Shown here in pieces: positions 43,081 through 53,967 of a stretch of 64,000 nucleotides of DNA. This stretch comes from Microbacterium sp. Leaf320. Lineage in GTDB: Bacteria; Actinomycetota; Actinomycetes; Actinomycetales; Microbacteriaceae. Positions within the stretch are counted from its first letter, which is position 1, and each line of letters begins with the position of its first letter. The translations under genes were made by a program, and so were the position numbers. Below the pieces are notes generated by a model that was not told the origin of the DNA, ran no database searches, and saw only the letters and a list, made by a program, of their open reading frames with translations. The stretch spans positions 519,890-583,889 of the forward strand of contig NZ_LMOD01000002.1 in the NCBI RefSeq assembly GCF_001423485.1, in the 5' to 3' direction.

Positions 43081-43154
43081 TGGGCCCACCAGGACTTGAA
43101 CCTGGGACCTCTTCATTATCAGTGAAGCGCTCTAACCGCCTGAGCTATGGGCCC
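43081..43154 (-). tRNA. tRNA-Ile (anticodon GAT)
   Basis: 74-base cloverleaf: acceptor GGGCCCA/TGGGCCC, anticodon loop CTGATAA (GAT), T loop GTTCAAGTC, discriminator A. First of the tRNA-Ile/tRNA-Ala pair. Confidence 0.95.
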
Positions 43155-43198
43155 GTCAACCTCCGAAACTTTACCGGAGATTTCCGGAATTACCCAAT

Positions 43199-43232
43199 CG
43201 AGGGCGGGGACCCCCACGGATCCCCGCCCTCG
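43199..43232. terminator. Terminator of the two-component/DUF4097 operon
   Basis: 12-bp stem CGAGGGCGGGGA / TCCCCGCCCTCG, directly downstream of the DUF4097 gene and 45 bases upstream of tRNA-Ile. Confidence 0.75.
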
Positions 43233-43239
43233 AGTGCGA

Positions 43240-44175
43240 TCATCGGCCCGGACGGATCGTCACACTGCCTGCGGAGAGCGACACGTCGATCACGCGGCGA
43301 GTGTCCGAGGACTGGTCGACCTTCGCGTCCAGCGAGCCCGCACTGACGTCCTGAGTGATCGAGTACGACTCGTCGGGAACCGTGAGATCGAGGGATCCGG
43401 CGCTCACATCGATCGTCGTCTGCGACGGCGCACGGCCGGTCAGCTCGACATTGAGGTCTCCCGCCGCGACGGTGAGATCGGCCCGGCCGACGCCGTCGAG
43501 CGTCGCGTCTGCGCGGCCGGCACTCATGTCGATGGCCAGGCTGCTCGCCGCGCCCTCGAGATCCAGCGCACCCGCGTTGACGGTGATGTCGAGGTCACCG
43601 AAGTCGCCGACCACGTCGAGGCTCCCGGCGTCGAGGGTGAGGTCGGCGTCGAGCGCACTCTCCCGCAGACTCTCGGGGAGCGTGAGGACGGCCGACTGGT
43701 CGTCGCCGAACCAGCTTCCGAACCACCATCCGAACTCGAAGTCGGGGCTGCGGACGACAAGGGAGTCGCCGTCACGTTCCAGAGTCCACGCCGGGCCGCG
43801 GCTGTCGGTGACAGCGAGCTCCGCCTGGTCGACGTCGCCGAACTCGATGCGCATGTTGCCGGCATCCACGTCGAGGTCGATGCCCTTGATCCCCGAGGCG
43901 TCCTCGGACAGCACAGAGTCCGTGCCCTCGGTCGACGATGCGACCAGACTGCCGGTCGCGGCGACCGCAGCCGTCGCCCCCGAGCCGAGCAGCGCCATGC
44001 CGCCGACCACCGCGGTGAGGATCATCACCGCAGTCGTTCCCGACGAGCGGCCCGAGTCACCGTCTCCGGAAGCTGCGGGTGCCTGGCCCTGTGCGGGCGC
44101 CGGCGCCTCCGGGGCGGAGGCCGGCGGGGGAGTCAGCGGGGTGTGCCCGCCCTGGAAGTCGTCGTTCGTGGTCAT
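43240..44175 (-). CDS. DUF4097-family membrane protein
   Basis: 311 residues: Pro/Ala-rich cytoplasmic N-terminus (1-45), one transmembrane helix at about 47-75, and an extracytoplasmic beta-repeat region (about 95-311) with the DUF4097 pattern of short strands ending in Asp or Gly (DVDAGNMRIEFGDVD, TLDAGSLDVVGDFGDLD, TVNAGALDLEG, DVSAGSLDLTV). Such proteins often accompany LiaRS-type envelope-stress two-component systems. Its ATG overlaps the stop of the response regulator gene, so it is the third gene of the kinase-regulator operon. It probably senses or responds at the envelope; direct role unknown. Confidence 0.8.
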   Translation of the reverse strand: MTTNDDFQGGHTPLTPPPASAPEAPAPAQGQAPAASGDGDSGRSSGTTAVMILTAVVGGMALLGSGATAAVAATGSLVASSTEGTDSVLSEDASGIKGIDLDVDAGNMRIEFGDVDQAELAVTDSRGPAWTLERDGDSLVVRSPDFEFGWWFGSWFGDDQSAVLTLPESLRESALDADLTLDAGSLDVVGDFGDLDITVNAGALDLEGAASSLAIDMSAGRADATLDGVGRADLTVAAGDLNVELTGRAPSQTTIDVSAGSLDLTVPDESYSITQDVSAGSLDAKVDQSSDTRRVIDVSLSAGSVTIRPGR

Positions 44176-44858
44176 CGTCCCACTCCTGTCTGTCCGGTCG
44201 GCGTCGTGCCGCCCGTGTTCTCGATGTGCGCGAGCGCCGCCAGCACGCGCCGGTTGCCCGATTCGCCCTGTTCGAAGCCGAGCTTCTGGAAGATCGCGGT
44301 GATGTGCTTCTCGACACTGGCCTCCGAGAGGAAGAGCAGTCCGGCGATCGCCTGGTTCGATTTGCCTTCGGCGATGAGCGCCAGCACGGTGCGCTCGCGT
44401 TCGGTGAGCCGCTGCATCCGATCGTCCTTGTTTCTTCGCGTGAGCAGCTGCGCCACGACCTCCGGGTCGAGCACGGTCGCGCCCTCGGAGATCCGCTGCA
44501 CGGAACCGAGGAATTCCGAGACATCGGCCACCCGGTCCTTCAACAGGTAGCCGAGCGGGCCGCCCTGGGCCGCGATGAGGTCCGAGGCGTACCGCTCCTC
44601 GACGTACTGCGAGAGCACGAGCAGCGGAAGCGCGGGGTTCGTGGCGCGGAGTCCGAGCGCGGCACGGATCCCCTCGTCGGTGAACGTCGGTGGGAGCCGC
44701 ACATCGAGGATGCAGAGCTCGGGGTCGGTATCGGCGACCGCCTCGACCAGGCCCTCGATGTCGGGGAGGGCTGCGACCACGGTGTGGCCGGCATCCTCGA
44801 GCAGTCGCACGAGTCCCTCGCGCAGCAGGACCGAGTCCTCGCAGATCAGGATGCGCAT
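44172..44858 (-). CDS. LuxR/NarL-family response regulator
   Basis: 228-residue response regulator. Receiver domain at about 1-118 with phosphoacceptor Asp52 (ILDVRLPP) and DNA-binding LuxR domain at about 150-212 (LTERERTVLALIAEGKSNQAIAGLLFLSEASVEKHITAIFQKLG). The ATG at 44858 overlaps the 3' end of the kinase gene by 13 bases. Partner of the kinase encoded upstream; probable targets include its own operon. Confidence 0.9.
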   Translation of the reverse strand: MRILICEDSVLLREGLVRLLEDAGHTVVAALPDIEGLVEAVADTDPELCILDVRLPPTFTDEGIRAALGLRATNPALPLLVLSQYVEERYASDLIAAQGGPLGYLLKDRVADVSEFLGSVQRISEGATVLDPEVVAQLLTRRNKDDRMQRLTERERTVLALIAEGKSNQAIAGLLFLSEASVEKHITAIFQKLGFEQGESGNRRVLAALAHIENTGGTTPTGQTGVGR

Positions 44859-46114
44859 GGCACGTTCACCTCCAGACTGGTCGGTCCGCCCACAGGGCTC
44901 TCGAGGCGGAAGGTTCCGCCGGCGGCGAGGATGCGGTTCGCGATGCCGTCGAGACCACCACCGGGCTGCACCTGAGCGCCGCCCATTCCGTTGTCTTCGA
45001 CGCGGGCCCACAGCACCCCGCCGTCACGCAGTCGCACGGTCACCCTGGCCTCACTGGCACGAGAGTGCTTCGCAGCGTTGGTGAGCGACTCGGCGATCGA
45101 GAAGTAGACCGCCGCCTCTGCCTCACGGCTGCAGCGTCCGTCCATCCGCACGTCGAGGTTCACGGGGATGTGCGACCGACCCGCCAGCGCAGACAGTGCC
45201 GCGTCGAGGCCACGGTCGTCGAGCACGGAGGCGTGGATGCCGCGGGCGAGCTGTCGCAGCTCGGTGATCGCTGCTTTGGTCGAGGTGTGCGCCTCGGCGA
45301 TGAGTTCTTTCGCGGCATCCGGGTCGTTGTCGATCTTCTGCTGGGCGAGGCCCAGCGTCATGCCGACCGAGACGAGCCTCGGCTGGACGCCGTCGTGCAG
45401 GTCGCGTTCGATGCGGGTGCGCTCCACGTCGGCGGCACGCACCGCCCCCTCCCGCTGTGCGGTACTGGTGCGCACGCGCTCCGTGAGCTCAGCCTCGCGG
45501 CTGCGGATCACGATGGACAGTGAGAGCACCCGGTGCAGGAGAGCGAGACCGATCATGCCGCCGAGAGATGCGGCGATGCCGAGGATGCCGATGAGCGGCG
45601 CCCACGCGGCGTCGATCCCGCCGCCGCCGAAGGGGCCCATCACGGCGTCCGTTCCCGCGAGGGGAGCGAAGCAGATCACGATCGACCGGACGACGCCCCA
45701 GGCGAGACGCAGTACGATCCAGCCCAGCACCGCAGTGATCGCGAAGTTCGCCAGCGCCCGCCACATGCGGCCGTCGATGGCTTGGCGTCCGAGTGAGCGC
45801 AGCCACCCGGCGAAGCCCGGACGATCACGAGGCCGCCAGCGCAGCGGGGCGATCGGCGTCTTGTAGAGCGCACCGACGCGTGCGACCTCGAACCAGCCGA
45901 CGCCGAAGAGGGCGTAGACCAATCCGACGAGGAGCACGACGCCGACGCCGGCGGCGAAGAGCAGCCCGAGGCCTGTGCCGAGGAGTCCGGAGAGAGTCGC
46001 GAAGATGAAGCCGCCGATGACCCCGATGCCCGCCAGATGCAGGATCGAGAGGAAGATGCGCAGCGGCGGCTTCGAGGCCGTCGCCGGTGGTGGCGTGGCA
46101 GTCTGTGTCGTCAT
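44846..46114 (-). CDS. sensor histidine kinase (HisKA_3 type)
   Basis: 422-residue membrane kinase. Four or more transmembrane helices at about 20-42, 50-72, 122-145 and 172-195; then the HisKA_3 dimerisation domain with phosphoacceptor His240 (RIERDLHDGVQPRL) and the ATPase domain with the ESLTNAAKHSRA N-box (about 340) and a VEDNGMGG G-box. A NarX/LiaS-type kinase. It is the first gene of the minus-strand operon kinase-regulator-DUF4097. Signal unknown. Confidence 0.9.
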   Translation of the reverse strand: MTTQTATPPPATASKPPLRIFLSILHLAGIGVIGGFIFATLSGLLGTGLGLLFAAGVGVVLLVGLVYALFGVGWFEVARVGALYKTPIAPLRWRPRDRPGFAGWLRSLGRQAIDGRMWRALANFAITAVLGWIVLRLAWGVVRSIVICFAPLAGTDAVMGPFGGGGIDAAWAPLIGILGIAASLGGMIGLALLHRVLSLSIVIRSREAELTERVRTSTAQREGAVRAADVERTRIERDLHDGVQPRLVSVGMTLGLAQQKIDNDPDAAKELIAEAHTSTKAAITELRQLARGIHASVLDDRGLDAALSALAGRSHIPVNLDVRMDGRCSREAEAAVYFSIAESLTNAAKHSRASEARVTVRLRDGGVLWARVEDNGMGGAQVQPGGGLDGIANRILAAGGTFRLESPVGGPTSLEVNVPCAS

Positions 46115-46250
46115 GGTTCAAAGGTACGGCGGCCCCGATCGCGCCGACACCGAGCCAACCGGAGACCCGGCTTCGGGTTTTCCCGAACGCGGTGCGGCCG
46201 CGATACCAGAGGGGGCGCGCGGATGCCGACCGATCTGATTCACTGAGCTC

Positions 46251-46961
46251 ATGAGTGCACACGAGGGCGAACCGCACGGGGCCGGACTCGGACAGCGCCT
46301 GAACTGGCTGCGCGCCGGAGTGCTGGGCGCGAACGACGGCATCGTCTCGGTCGCGTCGCTGGTCGTGGGCGTCGCCGGCGCCACGACCGACAACGCCGCC
46401 CTGCTCACGGCAGGCCTCGCGGGCCTCGTCGGCGGGGCCATATCCATGGCGCTCGGTGAGTACGTCTCGGTGAGCAGCCAGCGGGACAGCGAGCGGGCGT
46501 TGATCTCGAAGGAGCGCGAGGAGCTGCGCACCATGCCCGAGACGGAGCTCGCCGAGCTCACCACCCTCTACCGCGAACGCGGACTCAGCGAGGAGACCGC
46601 GCGCACGGTCGCCGAGGAGCTCACCGCGCACGACGCCCTCGCGGCGCACCTCGAGGTCGAGCTCGGCATCGACCAGGACGACCTCGTGAACCCGTGGCAT
46701 GCGGCGCTCTCGTCTGCGGTCGCCTTCACCCTCGGCGCTCTGCTCCCGCTGCTGGCCATCCTGCTCCCGCCGCCGGCGTGGCGGGTGCCGGTCACGTTCG
46801 TCGTCGTGTTGTTCGCGCTGGCCGTCACCGGCACAGTGGCTGCGAAGATCGGCGGATCGCCGCCCGTACGCGCGGCCGTCCGACTCGTCATCGGCGGCGG
46901 GCTGGCGCTGTTCGCGACCTGGCTGATCGGAACACTGCTCGGTACGACAGGCGTCGTATAG
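46251..46961 (+). CDS. VIT1/CCC1-family transporter
   Basis: 236-residue membrane protein of the vacuolar iron transporter family. Five transmembrane helices at about 21-40, 45-65, 150-168, 172-192 and 212-233, with the family motifs RAGVLGANDGIVSVASLVVGVAGA and GAISMALGEYVSVSSQRDSERA and the intervening acidic helical metal-binding region (about 75-140). It probably exports or sequesters Fe2+ or Mn2+. TTCACT lies six bases before the ATG, a possible leaderless -10. Confidence 0.9.
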   Translation: MSAHEGEPHGAGLGQRLNWLRAGVLGANDGIVSVASLVVGVAGATTDNAALLTAGLAGLVGGAISMALGEYVSVSSQRDSERALISKEREELRTMPETELAELTTLYRERGLSEETARTVAEELTAHDALAAHLEVELGIDQDDLVNPWHAALSSAVAFTLGALLPLLAILLPPPAWRVPVTFVVVLFALAVTGTVAAKIGGSPPVRAAVRLVIGGGLALFATWLIGTLLGTTGVV

Positions 46962-46964
46962 ACG

Positions 46965-47001
46965 GAAGAGGGGCGGATGCGATTCGCATCCGCCCCTCTT
47001 C
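46965..47001. terminator. Bidirectional hairpin terminator
   Basis: Perfect 18-bp stem (GAAGAGGGGCGGATGCGA and complement) with a minimal loop, between the convergent transporter and DUF3566 genes. Confidence 0.85.
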
Positions 47002-47013
47002 GAATCCGGTCGA

Positions 47014-47418
47014 TCAGTTCGACATGAACCCGACGAGCAGTCCGCCGGTCACCTTCACGGCGACGTTGTAGATGCCGGCGATTACCGCGCCGAGCACGGT
47101 GAACACGATGAGGTTCAGGATCGAGACGACAGCCGCGAAGGCCATCACCTGCGGGAGCCCCGCCACCTCGGAGATGCGCACCGAGTTGTCGGTGATCGTG
47201 CCGATGAACTCGTCGGCCTGCGTCAGGATCCCGGTCGCCTGCAGCACGAGGTAGATCAGGAAGAACGACACCATCGTCACGATCGCGAGCGCGACGGCAC
47301 CCAGGAACGAGAGCTTCACGGCCGACCAGAAGTCGACGTAGACGAGGCGCAGGCGAACCTGCTTGCCGCCGGTCTTGCGCGTGGACTTCTTCGCCAGCTT
47401 GTCGGCTACTGTGCTCAT
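47014..47418 (-). CDS. DUF3566 membrane protein
   Basis: 134-residue two-helix membrane protein (helices at about 33-60 and 88-115) with a basic N-terminus and the [18 protein letters not shown] lead-in typical of DUF3566. It is conserved directly downstream of gyrA in actinobacteria, next to the tRNA-Ile/tRNA-Ala pair. The ATG overlaps the gyrA stop (four bases). Function unknown; a membrane role linked to chromosome or division processes is only suggested by synteny. Confidence 0.9.
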   Translation of the reverse strand: MSTVADKLAKKSTRKTGGKQVRLRLVYVDFWSAVKLSFLGAVALAIVTMVSFFLIYLVLQATGILTQADEFIGTITDNSVRISEVAGLPQVMAFAAVVSILNLIVFTVLGAVIAGIYNVAVKVTGGLLVGFMSN

Positions 47419-49976
47419 GCGTCTGCTTCCTCAGGGTTCTCGTTCGTCTCGGGGGCGGTGGTCTCGGAGTCCACCTCAGCCTCATCCGAGTCGTCTTCGT
47501 CGGTGAGGCCCCGCTCACCGTTGCGGGCGATGGCGAGGATCCGGTCGGCTTCCGTCGTCCGTGCGAACACCACTCCCATGGTGTCGCGGCCCTTGGCGGG
47601 CACCTCGGCCACGGCAGAGCGTACCACCTTGCCGCTGGACAGAACCACAAGGACCTCGTCGTCGGCCGAGACCATCAGACCACCCGCGAGAGTGCCCCGA
47701 TCGTCGTGGAGCTTGGCCACCTTGATGCCGAAACCACCGCGTCCCTGGACGCGATATTCCTCGACGGCCGTGCGCTTCGCGTAGCCGCCGTCCGTCACGA
47801 CGAACACGAACTGACCAGGAGCCGCGACGGATGCCGACAGCAGGCTGTCGCCCTCCCGGAACTTCATGCCCTTCACTCCGGCGGTCGCGCGTCCCATCGG
47901 GCGCAGCGCATCGTCGGTCGCGCTGAACCTGACCGACATGCCCCGGCGGCTGATGAGGAGGATGTCGTCCTCGGCGTTGACCATGAGCGCCGAGACCAGT
48001 TCGTCCTCGTCGTTCAGGCGGATCGCGATGACGCCGCCCTGACGGTTGGTGTCGTAGGTGTCCAGACGCGTCTTCTTTACGAGTCCGTCGCGGGTCGCGA
48101 GCACGAGGTAGTCGGCGACCGCGTAATCGCGGATGTCGAGCACCTGCGCGATGTTCTCGTCGGGCTGCAGAGCGAGGAGGTTCGCGACGTGCGTGCCCTT
48201 AGCGTCTCGGCCGGCCTCGGGGACCTCATAGGTCTTCGAGCGGTAGACGCGACCCTTGTCGGTGAAGAACAGCAGCCAGTGGTGCGTCGTCGTCACGAAG
48301 AAGTGCTCGACGATGTCATCGGCCCGCAGCTGCGCGCCCTTGATGCCCTTGCCGCCGCGGTGCTGCGACCGGTAGTTGTCGCTCCGCGTGCGCTTGATGT
48401 AACCGGCGCGCGTGATGGTGACGACCATCTCCTCTTCGGCGATCAGGTCTTCCATCGAGACGTCGCCGTCGAATCCGTGCAGGATGTGCGTGCGACGGTC
48501 GTCACCGAAGCGATCGACGATGCCGGTGAGCTCGTCACGGATGATGTCGCGCTGCAGCGACTCGTCGGCGAGGATCGCCTGGTACTCGCCGATGAGCCGC
48601 TCGAGCTCCGCGGCCTCGTCGAGGATCTTCTGACGCTCGAGCGCGGCCAGTCGGCGCAGCTGCATGTCGAGGATGGCCTGGGCCTGGATGTCGTCGATGT
48701 CGAGGAGCTTCTGCAGTCCCTCGTTCGCGTCCTGCGTGGTCTGCGATCGACGGATGAGAGCGATGACCTCGTCGAGCGCGTCGAGCGCCTTGAGGTAGGC
48801 GCGCAGGATGTGCATGCGCGCCTCTGCCTTGGCGAGGCGGAAGCGCGTACGACGGACGATCACCTCGAGCTGGTGAGTGATCCAGTGGGTCACGAAGCCG
48901 TCGATCGCGAGCGTGCGCGGCACGCCGTCGACGATCGCGAGCATGTTCGCGCCGAAGTTCTCCTGCAGCTGCGTGTGCTTGTACAGGTTGTTCAGCACGA
49001 CCTTCGCGACCGCATCGCGCTTGAGCACGACCACGAGCCGCTGACCTGTGCGGTCGGACGACTCGTCGCGGATGTCGGCGATGCCGGTGATCTTGCCGTC
49101 ACGGGCGAGGTCGCCGATCTTCACCGCGACGTTGTCGGGATTCACCTGGTACGGCAGCTCGGTGATCACGAGGCACGTGCGGCCCTGGATCTCCTCGACG
49201 TTGACGACCGCGCGCATCGTGATCGATCCGCGTCCGGTGCGGTACGCCTCCTGCACACCCTTGGTGCCGAGGATCTGCGCACCGGTCGGGAAGTCAGGAC
49301 CGGGAATGCGCTGGATCAGTCCCTCGAGCAGCTCCTCGCGGGGGAGACCGGGGTTGTCGAGAGCCCACAGTGCAGCGGCGGATACCTCACGCAGGTTGTG
49401 CGGGGGGATGTTCGTCGCCATACCGACCGCGATGCCGACCGATCCGTTGACGAGCAGGTTCGGGAAACGCGCCGGCAAGACCGTCGGCTCCTGAGTCTGA
49501 CCGTCGTAGTTGTCGGTGAAGTCGACCGTGTCCTCTTCGATGTCGCGCACCATCTCGAGCGCGAGCGGGGCCATCTTGGTCTCGGTGTATCGGGGAGCCG
49601 CGGCGCCCATGTTGCCGGGCGAGCCGAAGTTGCCCTGGCCGAGGGCCAGCGGGTAGCGCAGCGACCACGGCTGCACCAGGCGGACCAGGGCGTCGTAGAT
49701 CGCCGAGTCACCGTGCGGGTGATACTGACCCATGACCTCGCCGACGACGCGGGCGCACTTCGAGAACGACTTGTCGGGGCGGAATCCGCCGTCGTACATG
49801 CCGTAGATCACGCGGCGGTGCACGGGCTTGAGCCCGTCGCGCACGTCGGGCAGCGCGCGGCCGACGATGACGGCCATCGCGTAATCGAGGTAGCTGCGCT
49901 GCATCTCCGACTGCAGGTCGACCTGATCGATCTTGCCGTGGTCGTGTGCAGGCTCGGGGCGTACTTCGTCAGTCAT
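47415..49976 (-). CDS. gyrA: DNA gyrase subunit A
   Basis: 853-residue type II topoisomerase subunit that cuts and rejoins DNA. Catalytic Tyr130 in [13 protein letters not shown]. The quinolone-determining region reads [14 protein letters not shown] at about 86-99, with Ser91 and Asp95 at the two commonly mutated positions, that is, unmutated type. The C-terminal six-bladed domain contains the GyrA box QGRGGFG near residue 745. ATG at 49976 ([14 protein letters not shown]); the frame is open further upstream without start evidence. Follows gyrB by 52 bases; overlaps the DUF3566 gene. Confidence 0.97.
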   Translation of the reverse strand: MTDEVRPEPAHDHGKIDQVDLQSEMQRSYLDYAMAVIVGRALPDVRDGLKPVHRRVIYGMYDGGFRPDKSFSKCARVVGEVMGQYHPHGDSAIYDALVRLVQPWSLRYPLALGQGNFGSPGNMGAAAPRYTETKMAPLALEMVRDIEEDTVDFTDNYDGQTQEPTVLPARFPNLLVNGSVGIAVGMATNIPPHNLREVSAAALWALDNPGLPREELLEGLIQRIPGPDFPTGAQILGTKGVQEAYRTGRGSITMRAVVNVEEIQGRTCLVITELPYQVNPDNVAVKIGDLARDGKITGIADIRDESSDRTGQRLVVVLKRDAVAKVVLNNLYKHTQLQENFGANMLAIVDGVPRTLAIDGFVTHWITHQLEVIVRRTRFRLAKAEARMHILRAYLKALDALDEVIALIRRSQTTQDANEGLQKLLDIDDIQAQAILDMQLRRLAALERQKILDEAAELERLIGEYQAILADESLQRDIIRDELTGIVDRFGDDRRTHILHGFDGDVSMEDLIAEEEMVVTITRAGYIKRTRSDNYRSQHRGGKGIKGAQLRADDIVEHFFVTTTHHWLLFFTDKGRVYRSKTYEVPEAGRDAKGTHVANLLALQPDENIAQVLDIRDYAVADYLVLATRDGLVKKTRLDTYDTNRQGGVIAIRLNDEDELVSALMVNAEDDILLISRRGMSVRFSATDDALRPMGRATAGVKGMKFREGDSLLSASVAAPGQFVFVVTDGGYAKRTAVEEYRVQGRGGFGIKVAKLHDDRGTLAGGLMVSADDEVLVVLSSGKVVRSAVAEVPAKGRDTMGVVFARTTEADRILAIARNGERGLTDEDDSDEAEVDSETTAPETNENPEEADA

Positions 49977-50028
49977 GTGTGTTGTCGATTCCGGTCGTTG
50001 TCGAACGAATGCAGGCGCGGGGGACGCG

Positions 50029-52122
<2,094 letters not shown>

Positions 52123-52163
52123 TCACGAACTCCCAGTCTAGCGGCTTTTCGTGTCGAGATGCG

Positions 52164-52192
52164 GCTCAGCGGCCACCTGTGGCCCTCTGAGC
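52164..52192 (-). other. Hairpin in the gyrB leader
   Basis: GCTCAG-C-GGCCAC-CT-GTGGCC-CT-CTGAGC, a stem interrupted by small bulges, 66 bases upstream of gyrB and 25 bases after the dciA stop. No U-tract; could be a weak terminator or leader structure. Confidence 0.35.
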
Positions 52193-52216
52193 GTGTCGGA
52201 CCCCATCCGTGGTGTC

Positions 52217-52720
52217 CTACCCGTAGGTATCGCGCGGGCCCCGTCCTGGAACGACTCTGGGACCCCATTTCCACGAGGGTACGTCGGGTCCGATGAAGCG
52301 GAGGTTCTCGACACCCGCATCGGGATAGCGCCGACCGATCTCGGTGAGGATCGTCCCGCGCATGTACTGGAGGTTCTTCGCCCAGGCCGTCGAGTCGCAC
52401 TTCACGGTGAGCACTCCGCGCTCGAGGGAGACCGGTTCGGAGTGCTTCGCGGTGTCGGAACCGGCGAGATCCGCCCACTGACGCACCAGGTCTTCACGGG
52501 CGAGGGTCTTCTGCCATCCCGAGTCCCGACTGAGCTTGTCGAGCACTGCGCCGAGGGCTCCGGGATCGCGCCCAGGCGTGAACGGAGCGTTGTCGTCGTC
52601 CGTGACGATGCGCCGCTTGCGCTTCCACGACTTCGAACTCGGCGCGAGGCCTCGAAGGCGCAGGTACGTGGCGACGGTCTCGGGAGTCTCGGGTGCCGGA
52701 ACGGCTGCGATGTCAGTCAT
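52217..52720 (-). CDS. dciA: DUF721 (DciA-family) protein
   Basis: 167-residue DUF721 protein, in the family of DciA, the helicase operator that helps load DnaB at origins in bacteria lacking DnaC. N-terminal disordered, basic segment (SSKSWKRKRRI) and C-terminal KH-like DciA domain at about 60-145 (DKLSRDSGWQKTLAREDLVRQWADLAG ... TVKCDSTAWAKNLQYMRGTIL). It overlaps the recF stop by eight bases, the conserved actinobacterial order recF-dciA-gyrB. Confidence 0.88.
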   Translation of the reverse strand: MTDIAAVPAPETPETVATYLRLRGLAPSSKSWKRKRRIVTDDDNAPFTPGRDPGALGAVLDKLSRDSGWQKTLAREDLVRQWADLAGSDTAKHSEPVSLERGVLTVKCDSTAWAKNLQYMRGTILTEIGRRYPDAGVENLRFIGPDVPSWKWGPRVVPGRGPRDTYG

Positions 52721-53873
52721 CCGCCACCTCCCTCTCGTCGCTGATGGTTCCCGCCGAGATCCGCACCACGTGGGCGTGGAGCACCTCGGGGATATCCTCC
52801 TCCACCGCCGCGGTCACCACCACCTGCTCGTATCCCGCCGTCAGTGCCGCGAGGCGCTGACGGCGGTCGGAGTCGAGCTCGGCGAACACGTCGTCGAGGA
52901 TCAGCACAGGGTCGCCGGCCGGGGATTCGCTGCGCAGCAGCTCCGCAGAGGCGAGGCGCAGGGCGAGCGCCACCGACCAGGATTCCCCGTGGGAGGCGTA
53001 TCCCTTGACCGGAAGACCGCGAACCCGCAGCACCAGGTCGTCACGATGCGGACCGGTGAGAGTGAGGCCGCGGTCGAGTTCGTTCGACCGCTTCGCGAGC
53101 AGTGCGGCGTGGAACATCTCGGCGATGTCGCCTGAAGTCTCGGCAGGCGCATCCACGCCCTCTTCGGGATCCGCACCGCGCACCGATAGCGCCCAGTCGA
53201 GCTGGGGACGGTGGTCTTCGCCGGCGATCGCCGCATAGGCCTCGGCCACCGGCTGCTGCAGATCGGTCGCGAGTCGCTGACGGGCGGTGATGATCTCGGC
53301 CCCGAGCGACACCAGCTTGTCGTCCCACACGTCGAGCGTGCTGAGTCCCTCGCCCTTGATGCCGCGCGCACGCGCCGACTTGAGCAGGGCGTTGCGCTGC
53401 TTGAGCACTCTGTCGTAGTCCGCGAGCACCGATGACATGCGCGGGGTGCGCTGGATGAGCAGCTGGTCGACGAAGCGCCGTCGCGCCGACGGGTCGCCGC
53501 GGACGATCTGCAGATCCTCCGGAGCGAAGAGGACCACGTGCGCGTAGCGGGGGAGTTCGTTGGTCTTCGACGGCGAGCCGTTGATGCGGGCCTTGTTCGA
53601 CCCCTGCTTGTTGAGCTGCACCTCGACGAGCACTCGACGTTCGCCATGTGACAGACGGGCGCGGATGATCGCGAAATCCTGTCCCTCGCGGACCATCGGC
53701 GCATCGGAGGAGACCCGATGCGAACCCAGTGTCGCCAGGAAGACGACGGCCTCGGCGAGATTCGTCTTTCCCTGACCGTTTCGACCGACGAGGACGTTGG
53801 GGCCCTTGTGCAGGGCGAGATCAGCGGTCGCGTAATTGCGGAAATCGACCAGGCTCAGGTGTTCCACAATCAC
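52713..53873 (-). CDS. recF: DNA replication/repair protein RecF
   Basis: 386-residue SMC-like ATPase loading RecA at gaps. Walker A GRNGQGKT at about 30-37, signature ALALRLASAELL region, and Walker B VLILDDVFAELD near 325. ATG at 53873. In related genomes recF lies near dnaN; here two surface-protein genes (cohesin and amidase) lie between. Overlaps dciA at its 3' end. Confidence 0.95.
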   Translation of the reverse strand: MIVEHLSLVDFRNYATADLALHKGPNVLVGRNGQGKTNLAEAVVFLATLGSHRVSSDAPMVREGQDFAIIRARLSHGERRVLVEVQLNKQGSNKARINGSPSKTNELPRYAHVVLFAPEDLQIVRGDPSARRRFVDQLLIQRTPRMSSVLADYDRVLKQRNALLKSARARGIKGEGLSTLDVWDDKLVSLGAEIITARQRLATDLQQPVAEAYAAIAGEDHRPQLDWALSVRGADPEEGVDAPAETSGDIAEMFHAALLAKRSNELDRGLTLTGPHRDDLVLRVRGLPVKGYASHGESWSVALALRLASAELLRSESPAGDPVLILDDVFAELDSDRRQRLAALTAGYEQVVVTAAVEEDIPEVLHAHVVRISAGTISDEREVADD

Positions 53874-53967
53874 GCTGTCAGCCTACCTTCGGGGTCTGAC
53901 ATCTCCCTCCGCCCGAGCCGGGCGGCCGGCGACTGCCCGAGTTCGTCGAACAGTCGCCGGCCGAGGA